Under the pieces are notes generated by a model. That model did no database searches and had not been told where the DNA came from. It saw nothing but the letters and a program-made list of their open reading frames with translations. The position numbers and the translations under genes were made by a program. Shown here piece after piece: positions 1 through 9,716 of a stretch of 64,000 bases of DNA. The stretch's first letter is position 1; each line of letters starts with the position of its first letter. This DNA is from Albimonas marina (GTDB lineage Bacteria; Pseudomonadota; Alphaproteobacteria; Rhodobacterales; Rhodobacteraceae): assembly GCF_029223255.1 (NCBI RefSeq), contig NZ_JARHUC010000005.1, forward strand, positions 310,001-374,000, in the 5' to 3' direction.

Positions 1-82
1 CCTTCTCGGCGAACAGTTTGCCGGCGGTCCGGAGAATCTTTTCCCGGATCTCGGGGTAGAGCTGCGACTGGGTCCGGGCCAT
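1..82 (-). CDS. TetR-family regulator, N-terminus only (cut by window edge)
   Basis: Only the first 27 residues are inside the window. They read as the first helix of a TetR DNA-binding domain (REKILRTAGKLFAEK), the usual 'IL.AA..LF' pattern. The ATG at 80-82 diverges from the FAD oxidoreductase starting at 243. The intervening 160 bp hold a 20-bp operator-like element that recurs upstream of other genes in this cluster, so this protein is the natural candidate repressor. Family assignment rests on a short stretch; the ligand is unknown. Confidence 0.7.
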   Translation of the reverse strand, partial: MARTQSQLYPEIREKILRTAGKLFAEK

Positions 83-186
83 GCGGTCGTCCTCTGCTGC
101 ACGTTCGCCCTTACGTTGTCGCAAACCCGGGCGGCGCGGGCAAGACGGGGATGGTTGCGGCGCGAACCGGTCGATGAAAGATTAAC

Positions 187-206
187 AAGACGGCCGGACG
201 GATTAT
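187..206. promoter_or_regulatory. Operator-like site 1 of a four-site family
   Basis: The 20-mer AAGACGGCCGGACGGATTAT lies in an AT-rich island between the divergent TetR start (82) and the FAD oxidoreductase (243). It aligns without gaps to sites at 4010-4029 and 4139-4158 and, more loosely, to 9624-9643. The rough consensus is AARACGNNNGTCCGGTTWAT. A TetR-type operator shared by the cluster is inferred. Confidence 0.5.
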
Positions 207-242
207 GATTCGGTCCCAACGACCCAAAGGGAGGATTCGGAG

Positions 243-1553
243 ATGCGGACCGACGACCGTTTCGACGTGGTGGCGATCGGCGCCGGCGCGGGGGGCTGCT
301 GCGCCGCGGCGCGCGCCGCCGCGGCCGGGCTGCGCACCCTGCTGATCGACGACCACGCCTGGCTGGGCGGGCGCGCGGGCACCGAGGTCATCGACGGCCA
401 CCGGGTCAACATGGGCGCCATCGCGCTGGAGCCCGGCGGCGTCTTCGAGGAGACCTTCCGCCTCGCCGGCGCGGAGCTGGAGATCCGCGAGCCCAACCCC
501 GCCACGGTCTTCTACCTCGACCGCAAGGTGGTGAACGTCCAGAAGGGCGGGCTGGGGATGCTGCTGGGCGGCCTGACCAAGCAGGCCTCGCGCGTGCTGG
601 ACCAGTTCGCGCAGGCGCGCTCCGGCTCCCTGCCCGACGGGCGCGAGTCCACCGAGGACTGGCTGAAGCGCTACACCTCGAACGCCACGGTGCACGCGAT
701 CTTCCGCAACCTGTGCGCCGCGATCTTCGCGATGAACGCCGACGAGATCCCGGCCCGCGCCTTCCTGACCTATTTCACCTCCAAGGGCGCCTTCAAACGC
801 TTCGGCTTCCACCCGCAGGGCACCGGCGGCGCCTGGGCGGCGCTCGCCGCGGCGGTGGAGCGGCTGGGCGGCGAGGTCTGGCTGGAGGCGCCGGCCGTGG
901 ACCTGGAGATCGAGGACGGGGCCGTGCGCGCCGTCCTGATCCGGCGCGGGGACGAGACGGTGCGCGTGACCGCCCCCTCGGTGATCTTCAACGGCGGTCC
1001 GCGGGCGCTGGTCGGGCTGGCGGGGGCGCATCTCTCGCCCGACTACGTCCGCCGCACGCAGGAGGTGCTGAGGCCCGCCGCCAACATCGTCTACAACTTC
1101 GCGACCCGCGAGGACATCATGCCCGCCCCCGGCATCATGACCTTCGGGCGCACCGCGACGGGGCGGCTGTGCAACATGGCGAACCTGACCGCCGCCTGCC
1201 CCGAGCTCGCGCCCGAGGGCTGGCATCAATACGTCGCCTACGCCGTGCCCCGCCCCGCCATCGGCAACTTCGACTCGGAGGCCGAGGTCGAGAACGGGCT
1301 GAAAGACCTGCGCGAGCAGTTCCCGGGCTTCGACGACGCGGCGAAGATCCTCTCCATCCGGGTGATGCGCGACGAATGGCCGGCCCAGCGCTCCGGCGCC
1401 GGCTACGACATGGAGCAGGAGACGGGGATCGCGGGCCTGTGGTGCGTGGGCGACGCGGTGAAGACCTACGGCAACGGCGGCACCCAGGCCTGCGCCGAGA
1501 CGGCCCGCATCGCCGTCGACCGCATCCTCGAGGCGCGCCGCCAGCCCGCCTGA
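243..1553 (+). CDS. NAD(P)/FAD-dependent oxidoreductase (phytoene-desaturase/amine-oxidase fold)
   Basis: This 436-residue flavoprotein has an N-terminal dinucleotide-binding loop, GAGAGG at residues 13-18, followed by a beta strand ending in DD. Near the C-terminus, GLWCVGDAVKTYGNGG is the usual second FAD-contacting motif of phytoene-desaturase-like oxidoreductases. A GGGAGG ribosome site precedes the ATG. It probably dehydrogenates or isomerises a cyclic or unsaturated intermediate in the catabolic island, but the substrate cannot be read from the sequence. It is the first plus-strand gene after the operator-like site at 187-206 and is followed 92 bp later by an SDR. Confidence 0.8.
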   Translation: MRTDDRFDVVAIGAGAGGCCAAARAAAAGLRTLLIDDHAWLGGRAGTEVIDGHRVNMGAIALEPGGVFEETFRLAGAELEIREPNPATVFYLDRKVVNVQKGGLGMLLGGLTKQASRVLDQFAQARSGSLPDGRESTEDWLKRYTSNATVHAIFRNLCAAIFAMNADEIPARAFLTYFTSKGAFKRFGFHPQGTGGAWAALAAAVERLGGEVWLEAPAVDLEIEDGAVRAVLIRRGDETVRVTAPSVIFNGGPRALVGLAGAHLSPDYVRRTQEVLRPAANIVYNFATREDIMPAPGIMTFGRTATGRLCNMANLTAACPELAPEGWHQYVAYAVPRPAIGNFDSEAEVENGLKDLREQFPGFDDAAKILSIRVMRDEWPAQRSGAGYDMEQETGIAGLWCVGDAVKTYGNGGTQACAETARIAVDRILEARRQPA

Positions 1554-1645
1554 GGTCGAGCGAGGCCGGTGGACGGCGCCGTCGCCGGCTGCTTTCCTCC
1601 CGGCCATGGAAAACCGGACTCGAATCCGGATCGGGAGGAAGCGAC

Positions 1646-2557
1646 ATGACGTTGAGGCTGGAGGGCCGCGTGGCCGTGGTGACCGGGGCCGGCGCGGGGC
1701 TGGGCCGGGCCCACGCGCTGCTGCTGGCGAAGCAGGGCGCGAAGGTGGTGGTCAACGACCTCGGCTCCGCGATGGACGGCTCGGGCGAGAACATGGCCGC
1801 CGCCGACCGCGTGGTGGACGAGATCCGCGACGCCGGCGGCGAGGCGGTGGCCAACTACGACAGCGTGGCGATGAAGGAGGGCGGCGAGGCCATCGTCGAC
1901 GCCGCGCTCCGCGCCTTCGGGCGGATCGACGTGCTGGTGAACAACGCCGGCATCCTGCGCGACAAGTCCTTCGCCAAGGCGAACCTCGACGATTTCCGCG
2001 CGGTCTTCGACGTGCACTACTGGGGCGGGGTGTTCTGCACCAAGGCCGCCTGGGGACACATGCTCGACCAGGGGTACGGGCGGGTGATCTTCACCACATC
2101 CGTGGCGGGCACCTCCGGCAACTTCGGGCAGGCCAACTACGGCTCGGCGAAGGAGGGGCTGCTGGGGCTGATGCGGACGCTGGCGATCGAGGGCGCGAAG
2201 AAGAACGTGCTGGTCAACGCCGTCTCGCCGGGCGCGCGCAGCCGCATGACCGAGAACCTCGGGATCCCGGAGGACTATCTCGCGATGCTCGACCCCGCCC
2301 ATGTCTCCCCGGCGGTGGCCTATCTCGCCTCCGAGGCCTGCCAGGACACCGGCGTGATCGTCACCGCGGCCGCCGGCGGCTTCGGGCGGCTGCATTATTT
2401 CGAGAGCCAGGGCGTGCAGTTCGACCCCCACGGCCCCGCCTCGGTCGAGGACGTGGCCGCCGCCTGGGGGCGGATCACCGCCTTCGAGGGCCTGGCGCCG
2501 TCGGAGTTCGGCGCGGCCGGCCGCACGCAGGACCGGCTGGCGACGTTGAAGAAATAA
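1646..2557 (+). CDS. Short-chain dehydrogenase, MFE-2 (3-hydroxyacyl-CoA dehydrogenase) type
   Basis: This 303-residue SDR starts at an ATG preceded by GGGAGGAAGCGAC. The cofactor loop TGAGAGLG is at residues 13-20, NNAG at 99-102, and the catalytic residues are Ser152, Tyr165 and Lys169 (YGSAK). The N-terminal pattern and the VVVNDLG strand resemble the dehydrogenase domain of peroxisomal multifunctional enzyme type 2, which oxidises 3-hydroxyacyl-CoAs. The enzyme here lacks the hydratase and SCP2 domains of MFE-2. Its place beside acyl-CoA dehydrogenase genes supports a beta-oxidation role. Chain specificity is unknown. Confidence 0.82.
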   Translation: MTLRLEGRVAVVTGAGAGLGRAHALLLAKQGAKVVVNDLGSAMDGSGENMAAADRVVDEIRDAGGEAVANYDSVAMKEGGEAIVDAALRAFGRIDVLVNNAGILRDKSFAKANLDDFRAVFDVHYWGGVFCTKAAWGHMLDQGYGRVIFTTSVAGTSGNFGQANYGSAKEGLLGLMRTLAIEGAKKNVLVNAVSPGARSRMTENLGIPEDYLAMLDPAHVSPAVAYLASEACQDTGVIVTAAAGGFGRLHYFESQGVQFDPHGPASVEDVAAAWGRITAFEGLAPSEFGAAGRTQDRLATLKK

Positions 2558-2604
2558 GGCGCGGCCGCTCGTCGGGTCGGGTCCGACGGGCGGCGCGCGC
2601 GGAC

Positions 2605-2681
2605 GGCGCATTGAAATGCGCCCTACGGGATGGACGGGATGCACCCGCCGGCCGCCTCCGTAGGGCGCATTTCAATGCGCC
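2605..2681. repeat. Palindromic intergenic repeat, family 1, complete inverted pair
   Basis: Two 23-bp copies, 2605-2627 and 2659-2681, lie in inverted orientation about a 31-bp spacer. Each contains GGCGCATT-GA-AATGCGCC (or its complement), itself a palindrome with 8-bp arms. The same pair occurs at 57191-57270 and a decayed one at 7640-7690. It sits between convergent genes ending at 2557 and 2742 and could act as a bidirectional terminator or REP/BIME-like element. Confidence 0.8.
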
Positions 2682-2741
2682 ATCCCCGCCATGCCGAGGC
2701 GGGCGTCGGGCGCTTGTCGACGCGCCCCCGCCCTGCCCCGC

Positions 2742-3935
2742 TCAGATCCGCTTGGCGACCTCCTCCAGCATCACCTCCGTCGCGCCGCCGCCGATGCGCA
2801 GGATGCGGGCGTCGCGGGCCATGCGCTCGATGGGGGTTCCGCGCATGTAGCCGGTCCCGCCGTGGAGCTGGAGGCAGCCGTGCACGACCTCGTGCAGGAT
2901 CTCCGGGCCGGTGGACTTGATCATCGCGGTCTCGAGGCTGACCGGCCGGCCCGCGTCCAGCGCCACCGCCGTCTGGTAGGTCAGCGCGCGCACCATCGCC
3001 ACCTGGCTCGCCAGCATCGCCAGACGCTGGCGGGTGGCCTGCTGGTCCCAGATGGTCTTGCCGAAGGCGCGGCGCTGGCGGACGTAGTCGAGCGTCAGCT
3101 CGATCGCCTTGGCGCCCTCCCCGGCCGAGAAGGCGCCGATCATCAGGCGCTCATGCTCGAAGCCCTGCATGATCGCGTAGAAGCCGCGGTTCTCGCCGCC
3201 CAGCAGGGCGGAGGCGGGGACGCGCACGGAATCGAAGTAGAGCTCGGCGGTGTCTGAGCTGAGCCAGCCGTGCTTCTTCAGCTTCTGCGCCACGCTCACG
3301 CCCGGCGTGTCGCGGGGGACGAGGAACAGCGACACGCCGCGCGCGCCCTCCCCGCCCGTGCGGGCGGCGACGATCAGCAGGTCGCCGTAGACGCCGTTGG
3401 TGATGAACATCTTCGAGCCGTCGATGATCCAGTCCGCGTCCTCGCCGGGCCCGTCGCGGCGCGCCCGCGTGCGCAGCCCCGCCACGTCCGAGCCGCCGCC
3501 CGCCTCGGTCACCGCAATGGCGCACACGACCTCTCCGGCGCAGATCCGGGGCAGCCATTCGGCCTTCTGCTCGGGCGTGCCGACGCGGGAGATGTGGCTC
3601 GCCGACATGTCGGTGTGCACGGTGATCGCCGCGGTCACGCCCCCGAAGGTGGAGCGGCTGAGCTCCTCCCCGAAAACCACCGAGGCGAGCGCGCCCATCT
3701 GGGTGCCGCCATAGTCCTCGGCGTGCTGCATCCCCAGCAGGCCCAGCGCGCCGAGCTTGCGGAACAGCTCGCGCGGGATCTCGCCGGCCTCCTCCCAGGC
3801 CTCGGCATGGGGCTGGATCTCGGTCTCCACGAAGCGGCGCACCTGGGCGCGGAGCATCTGCAGCTCCTCGGGCACGAAGTCGGGGTCGGGCAGGCGGAAG
3901 CCCTTCTCGGGCGGGGTCTGGGCGAAAGCGTTCAT
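2742..3935 (-). CDS. Acyl-CoA dehydrogenase (isovaleryl/long-chain type)
   Basis: This 397-residue FAD enzyme performs alpha,beta-dehydrogenation of an acyl-CoA. The MNAF start is chosen because GGGAGG stands 9 bp upstream; an upstream ATG (3968) would add 11 unlikely residues. The signature VTEAGGGSDVAGL marks the flavin/substrate loop. The C-terminal motif is IGGGATEV rather than YEGTSEI. As in isovaleryl-CoA and long-chain dehydrogenases, the catalytic Glu is therefore expected in GFEHERLMIG. It is divergent from the Rieske operon, and two operator-like sites lie between them. Confidence 0.88.
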   Translation of the reverse strand: MNAFAQTPPEKGFRLPDPDFVPEELQMLRAQVRRFVETEIQPHAEAWEEAGEIPRELFRKLGALGLLGMQHAEDYGGTQMGALASVVFGEELSRSTFGGVTAAITVHTDMSASHISRVGTPEQKAEWLPRICAGEVVCAIAVTEAGGGSDVAGLRTRARRDGPGEDADWIIDGSKMFITNGVYGDLLIVAARTGGEGARGVSLFLVPRDTPGVSVAQKLKKHGWLSSDTAELYFDSVRVPASALLGGENRGFYAIMQGFEHERLMIGAFSAGEGAKAIELTLDYVRQRRAFGKTIWDQQATRQRLAMLASQVAMVRALTYQTAVALDAGRPVSLETAMIKSTGPEILHEVVHGCLQLHGGTGYMRGTPIERMARDARILRIGGGATEVMLEEVAKRI

Positions 3936-4009
3936 GGCGGGGAGCCTCCCTGCGCGCCGCCGCGGCATCGGCCCTTTGCAGGGGCGGCGCGGAGGTGCTA
4001 TTCAATTTC

Positions 4010-4029
4010 AAGACGGACGTCCGGTTAAT
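4010..4029. promoter_or_regulatory. Operator-like site 2
   Basis: AAGACGGACGTCCGGTTAAT, with a perfect 10-bp palindrome CGGACGTCCG at 4014-4023, lies 75 bp upstream of the acyl-CoA dehydrogenase start at 3935. It matches site 1 (187-206) at 15 of 20 positions and site 3 (4139-4158) at 15 of 20. Confidence 0.55.
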
Positions 4030-4138
4030 ATGTTGGTTACGCCGCTGCAACCGCGCCGGTCAAGCGTCCTGACGCGCTTCGCCCGCGACCCTTCGATCGT
4101 CGCCTCGATGGTTGACCGCTGCATCGAAGCAAATTAAT

Positions 4139-4158
4139 AAAACGCCTGTCCGGTTTAT
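4139..4158. promoter_or_regulatory. Operator-like site 3
   Basis: AAAACGCCTGTCCGGTTTAT sits in an AT-rich island 61 bp upstream of the Rieske oxygenase start at 4219. With flanking bases it forms an imperfect palindrome, AATAAA...TTTATT. It shares the core CTG-W-CCGGTTT with the element at 9624-9643. A TetR-type operator controlling the oxygenase operon is inferred. Confidence 0.55.
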
Positions 4159-4218
4159 TGACTCGCAGCCGCGCCTCGCCCCGAGCCGCGCCCCCGCCAC
4201 CCACTCACGGAGGCCGAC

Positions 4219-5490
4219 ATGGACGGTTCCCCCCACTCCGGCCGCTGGGACGGCCTGATCGAACCCGGCCGGGTCCACGGCTCGCTCTATTACGACGAGG
4301 CGATCTTCCGCGAGGAGGTCGAGAAGATCTGGTTCCGCACCTGGGTCTACATCGGCCACGAGAGCGAGATCCCGGACGCGAACGACTTCGTGACCAAGAG
4401 CCTCGGGCCCATGCCGGTGCTGATGGTGCGCGACATGAAGGGCGAGGTCCGGCTGCTGCTGAACCGCTGCCCCCACCGTGGCAACGCCGTCTGCGTGCAG
4501 GAGAAGGGCAACCGCGCCCGCTTCACCTGCCCCTACCATTCCTGGACCTTCGCCAACGACGGCCGACTGATCGGCTACGCCTTCCCGGAGGGCTACAAGG
4601 ACGCGCCGAAGAGCGAGCTCGGCCTCGGCCAGGTGCCGCGGGTCGAATCCTACCGCGGCTTCGTCTTCGGCTGCATGGACCCCGAGGTGATCCCGCTGGA
4701 GGAGCACCTGGCGGGGGCGAAACGCACCATCGACCAGGCCTGCGACAACTCCCCCACCGGCGAGATCGAGGTCACCGCGGGCTTCCTCAAGCACCGCACC
4801 AAGGCCAACTGGAAGTTCATCCTCGAGAACGAGTGCGACGGCTACCACCCCGCCTTCGTGCATTCCTCGATCTTCTCGGTCTCGGACAGCCAGATAGGCT
4901 CGATCTACGGCGACGACGCGGTCTGCGTGACCCGCGCGCTGGGCAACGGGCACACCGAGGTCGACGTGCGCCCCGAGTTCCGCCGCCGCGACGAGCCGCT
5001 CAGCTGGTTCGGGACCACCGCCGCCAAGCTGCCCGCCTACGTGGAGCAGATGAACGCGGCCTACGGGCCGGAGAAGGCCCGCGAGATCATGATCGACGGC
5101 ATGCCCCACGTCATGATCTTCCCCAACCTCTTCATCGCCGAGATCCAGATTTTCGTGATCCAGCCGGTCTCGGCCAACGAGTCGATCCAGAACGTCACCG
5201 CGATCCAATTCAAGGGCGCGCCCGACATGAACCGCCGCCTGCGCCAGCAGACCATGGGCTCGGTCGGGCCCGCGGGCTTCCTGCTCGCCGACGACACCGA
5301 GATGTACGAGCGCAACCAGCGCGGCCTCGAGATCCGGGATCCCGAGTGGCTGTTCCTGAAACGCGGCGAGCACCGGGAGCGGCAGGACGAGGACGGCTTC
5401 ACCATCGCCCATTCCACCGACGACCTGCCCAGCCGCCACATCTGGGAGCACTACCGCTCGGTCATGTCGCGCCCCGGTCGGGAGGCCTGA
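4219..5490 (+). CDS. Aromatic-ring-hydroxylating dioxygenase, large (alpha) subunit
   Basis: This 423-residue Rieske non-heme iron oxygenase would insert oxygen into an aromatic or cyclic substrate using electrons from a separate reductase. The Rieske ligands are Cys84-x-His86 and Cys104-x2-His107. The mononuclear iron site is visible as ENECDGYHPAFVH, with bridging Asp207 and ligands His210 and His215. The ATG follows CGGAGGCCGAC. The beta subunit follows after 3 bp. No ferredoxin or reductase gene is in the window, so electron supply must come from elsewhere. The hydroxylated substrate is not known; linkage to CoA genes suggests a carboxylate or CoA ester. Confidence 0.9.
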   Translation: MDGSPHSGRWDGLIEPGRVHGSLYYDEAIFREEVEKIWFRTWVYIGHESEIPDANDFVTKSLGPMPVLMVRDMKGEVRLLLNRCPHRGNAVCVQEKGNRARFTCPYHSWTFANDGRLIGYAFPEGYKDAPKSELGLGQVPRVESYRGFVFGCMDPEVIPLEEHLAGAKRTIDQACDNSPTGEIEVTAGFLKHRTKANWKFILENECDGYHPAFVHSSIFSVSDSQIGSIYGDDAVCVTRALGNGHTEVDVRPEFRRRDEPLSWFGTTAAKLPAYVEQMNAAYGPEKAREIMIDGMPHVMIFPNLFIAEIQIFVIQPVSANESIQNVTAIQFKGAPDMNRRLRQQTMGSVGPAGFLLADDTEMYERNQRGLEIRDPEWLFLKRGEHRERQDEDGFTIAHSTDDLPSRHIWEHYRSVMSRPGREA

Positions 5491-5493
5491 TCC

Positions 5494-6048
5494 ATGTCCA
5501 TCGCAGCCGAAGACATCGCCGGCCCCGAGATCCTCAAGGAATGGACCGGCGCCGACAAGACCGCGGTCCGCGCCGACCCCGCCCTGCATTTCGAGGTCTC
5601 CCAGTTCCTCTACCGGGAGGCCCGCCTTCAGGACACGCACGACTACGACGGGTGGGAGGCGCTGTGGACCGACGACGCCCTCTACTGGGTGCCCGCCAAC
5701 GGCGCGGACATCGACCCCGAGCGGCAGATGTCGATGATCTACGACAACCGCTCCCGCATCGCGCTGCGGATCCGGCAGCTGAAGACGGGGCGGCGGCACT
5801 CGCAGACCCCGCCCAGCCAGCTCGCGCGGGTGATCTCCAACGTCGAGCTGCTGGAGAGCGAGCGCGACGACATCCGCGTCGCCGCCAACGTGATGATCTT
5901 CGAGACCAACCTGCGCGGCGACGTCGTCTGGGGCGCGCGGGCGGAATACACCCTGCGCCGGATCGAGGGCGAGCTGCGGATGGCCTTCAAGAAGGTCGTG
6001 CTGGTCAACAACAACAAGGCGATCTGGACGCTGTCCTTCCTCGTCTGA
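5494..6048 (+). CDS. Aromatic-ring-hydroxylating dioxygenase, small (beta) subunit
   Basis: The 184-residue protein has the NTF2-like cone fold sequence of ring-hydroxylase beta subunits: an N-terminal FLYREARLQDTHDYDGWEALW segment typical of the family and a C-terminal strand block ending FKKVVLVNNN. It carries no metal site and would stabilise the alpha3beta3 hexamer. Its start lies 3 bp after the alpha subunit stop, indicating co-translation and a true two-component terminal oxygenase. Confidence 0.9.
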   Translation: MSIAAEDIAGPEILKEWTGADKTAVRADPALHFEVSQFLYREARLQDTHDYDGWEALWTDDALYWVPANGADIDPERQMSMIYDNRSRIALRIRQLKTGRRHSQTPPSQLARVISNVELLESERDDIRVAANVMIFETNLRGDVVWGARAEYTLRRIEGELRMAFKKVVLVNNNKAIWTLSFLV

Positions 6049-6073
6049 GGAACGCCTGCGGGAGGAGAGACCC

Positions 6074-6901
6074 ATGCAAGACCACGCCCCCCAGGGGACC
6101 GAGGCGCTGATCGCCGAGGGCCCCGTGCTGGTCCATTACGCCGACGGCATAGCCGAGATCGAGCTCAACCGCCCCGAGGCCGCCAACGGCTTCTCCCTCG
6201 AGCTCGGCCGCCGCCTGCACGAGGCGATCATGACCGTGCACGGCGACCGCCGGGTGCGGGCCGTGATCCTCTCGGGCCGTGGCCGCATCTTCTGCGCGGG
6301 CGGCGACGTGAAGGAGTTCTTCTCGAAGGGCGAGGACCTGCCGAATTTCCTGCGGATGGCCACGGCGTATCTCCAAACCTGCGTCTCGGGCCTGACCAAC
6401 CTGGAAGTTCCAGTCATCGCGAAGATCCAGGGCTACGCCACCGGCGGCGCCGGGATGGGGCTGACCTGCGCGGCCGACATCGCGATCTGCGGAGCCTCGA
6501 CCCGATTCATGGCCGGCGCCACCCGCGTGGGCATGGCGCCCGACGGCGGCGCCACGGCGACGCTCGCGCGGCTGGTGGGCTTCCGGCGAGCCATGGACAT
6601 CGTGCTGACCAACCGCTTCGTCGAGGCGGAGGAGGCCGGGCGCATCGGCCTCGTCACCCGCGTGGTCCCGGACGAGGCGCTGGACGCGGAGGTCCGCGCC
6701 CTCGCCCGCCAGCTCGCCGACGGGGCGCCGCGGGCGCAGGCGGCCACCAAGCGGCTGATGTGGAACGGGCTCGCGCGGGGCTTCGACGCCTCGCTTCCCG
6801 ACGAGGCGCGCGAGACCTCGCAGCTGTCGGGCACCGCGGACTCGCTCGAAGGGCTGAAGGCGGTGATCGAGAAGCGCAAGCCGGTCTTCGAGGGGCGCTG
6901 A
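6074..6901 (+). CDS. Crotonase-family protein (enoyl-CoA hydratase/isomerase-like)
   Basis: This 275-residue crotonase has the oxyanion-hole segment FCAGGDV at residues 73-79 and a second one at GGAGMG (124-129). A strong GGAGGAGAG ribosome site precedes its ATG, 25 bp after the oxygenase. Aligned by eye to classical hydratases, the two catalytic glutamates seem replaced (Met128 and an Ala near 149). The PDGG motif (156-159) resembles isomerases such as PaaG, where an Asp acts. An isomerase or ring-rearranging role is therefore more likely than simple hydration. Confidence 0.8.
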   Translation: MQDHAPQGTEALIAEGPVLVHYADGIAEIELNRPEAANGFSLELGRRLHEAIMTVHGDRRVRAVILSGRGRIFCAGGDVKEFFSKGEDLPNFLRMATAYLQTCVSGLTNLEVPVIAKIQGYATGGAGMGLTCAADIAICGASTRFMAGATRVGMAPDGGATATLARLVGFRRAMDIVLTNRFVEAEEAGRIGLVTRVVPDEALDAEVRALARQLADGAPRAQAATKRLMWNGLARGFDASLPDEARETSQLSGTADSLEGLKAVIEKRKPVFEGR

Positions 6902-6903
6902 AG

Positions 6904-7644
6904 GTGGAGTTCCAGGCCCGCCTCCAGAACCTGCGCGCCCTCGTCACCGGGGGCGCGGCCGGCATCGGCGCGGCCGTGGTCCGGCGGCTGGCGGAGGAGG
7001 GCGCGCGGGTCGCGATCCTCGACCGCGACGTCGCGGCGGCCGAGGCCCTGGCCGACGAGACCGGCGCGGCCTTCGCCGCCGTCGACCTCACCGACTTCGC
7101 GGCCGTGCGCGCGGCCGTCGCCCGCCTCGGCCCCTTCGACGTCGCGGTGAACAACGCCGGCGTGGACCAGCACGCCTTCTTCACCCGGACGACCGAGGAG
7201 GACTGGCGCCGCCTGCTCGCCATCAACCTCGAGGCCGCCTTCTGCGTGACCCAGGCCGTGCTGCCCGCCATGCAGGCGCAGGGCTTCGGGCGGCTGCTGA
7301 TGATCGGCTCGGAGGCCGGGCGCCTGGGCTCGCGCGGGGGGGCGGTCTACGCCGCCGCCAAGGCCGGGCTGGAGGCCTTCAGCAAGTCGCTGGCGATGGA
7401 GAACGCGCGCTACGGGATCACCGTCAACACGGTCCTGCCCGGCCCCGTCGACACGCCCCTGCTGCGCCAGGCGGTGGCGGCGGGCGGCGACAAGCTGCTG
7501 CACGCGATGGAGGGCTCGACCCTGCTCCGCCGCCTCGGCGCGCCAGAGGAGGTGGCGGCCGCCGTCGCCTATCTCGCCTCGCGCGAGGCGGGCTTCGTGA
7601 CGGGCGAGACGCTGGGCGTCTCGGGCGGCATGCCGCTGGCGTAG
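6904..7644 (+). CDS. Short-chain dehydrogenase, BadH/FabG-like
   Basis: This 246-residue SDR is read from a GTG start 3 bp after the crotonase stop; no better in-frame start follows before the cofactor loop. TGGAAGIG, NNAG, a Ser-Glu-Ala catalytic strand and YAAAK are all present, as is PGPVDTPLL. The overall pattern resembles BadH (2-hydroxycyclohexanecarboxyl-CoA dehydrogenase) of Rhodopseudomonas. That similarity is from memory of the family, so an alicyclic hydroxyacyl-CoA substrate is only a hypothesis. The TAG stop lies inside a family 1 repeat remnant. Confidence 0.82.
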   Translation: MEFQARLQNLRALVTGGAAGIGAAVVRRLAEEGARVAILDRDVAAAEALADETGAAFAAVDLTDFAAVRAAVARLGPFDVAVNNAGVDQHAFFTRTTEEDWRRLLAINLEAAFCVTQAVLPAMQAQGFGRLLMIGSEAGRLGSRGGAVYAAAKAGLEAFSKSLAMENARYGITVNTVLPGPVDTPLLRQAVAAGGDKLLHAMEGSTLLRRLGAPEEVAAAVAYLASREAGFVTGETLGVSGGMPLA

Positions 7645-7686
7645 GCCGTATTTCAATGCGCCGCCCCCCTTTCGGCCGGCGGCGCC

Positions 7687-7690
<4 letters not shown>
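7640..7690. repeat. Degenerate family 1 palindromic repeat
   Basis: The stretch 7640-7662 matches the 23-bp repeat unit of 2659-2681 except at two positions. GGCGCCCTAC at 7681-7690 looks like the eroded inverted partner. It lies between convergent genes and supplies the stop codons of both (TAG at 7642-7644 plus, 7687-7689 minus). Confidence 0.6.
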
Positions 7691-9614
<1,924 letters not shown>

Positions 9615-9619
9615 TCAAT

Positions 9620-9645
9620 AATAAAACCGGCTGACCGGTTTTATT
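9620..9645. promoter_or_regulatory. Perfect AT-rich palindrome; operator-like site 4 (or intrinsic terminator)
   Basis: AATAAAACCGG (9620-9630) and CCGGTTTTATT (9635-9645) are perfect 11-bp arms about CTGA. The core aligns to site 3: 9624-9643 shares CTG-W-CCGGTTT. It lies 66 bp upstream of the flavoprotein/esterase gene pair. The A and T flanks would also allow it to form a small intrinsic terminator for the upstream operon; both uses are possible. Confidence 0.5.
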
Positions 9646-9682
9646 TTTTAGCGCCCCCGCCCCGGAGCGGGGCGGAGGGGCG

Positions 9683-9710
9683 CCGCCGGGCCGCAGGCGC
9701 GGCCCGGCGG
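9683..9710. terminator. Strong GC hairpin after the crotonase gene
   Basis: CCGCCGGGCCGC (9683-9694) pairs perfectly with 9699-9710 about an AGGC loop. It starts 6 bp past the minus-strand stop at 9717 and has no U-tract, so it may work as a processing or Rho-assisted stop rather than a classic intrinsic terminator. Confidence 0.45.
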
Positions 9711-9716
9711 ACGCGG

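Noticed and set aside
1572-1583. GACGGCGCCGTC palindrome after the FAD oxidoreductase considered as a terminator or operator
   Set aside because: It lies in very GC-rich DNA where such palindromes arise easily. There is no U-tract, and no second copy was found near other promoters.
713-1645. Upstream in-frame extension of the SDR at 1646-2557, suggesting a fusion with the preceding gene
   Set aside because: The extension is arginine-rich out-of-frame sequence of the FAD oxidoreductase gene. A strong ribosome site marks the true start at 1646.
4060-6075. A 671-codon open frame on the minus strand opposite the Rieske oxygenase genes
   Set aside because: It is antisense to three clear genes. 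Its translation is rich in His, Gly, Val, Asp and Leu with no family motif, typical of the complementary frame of high-GC coding DNA.
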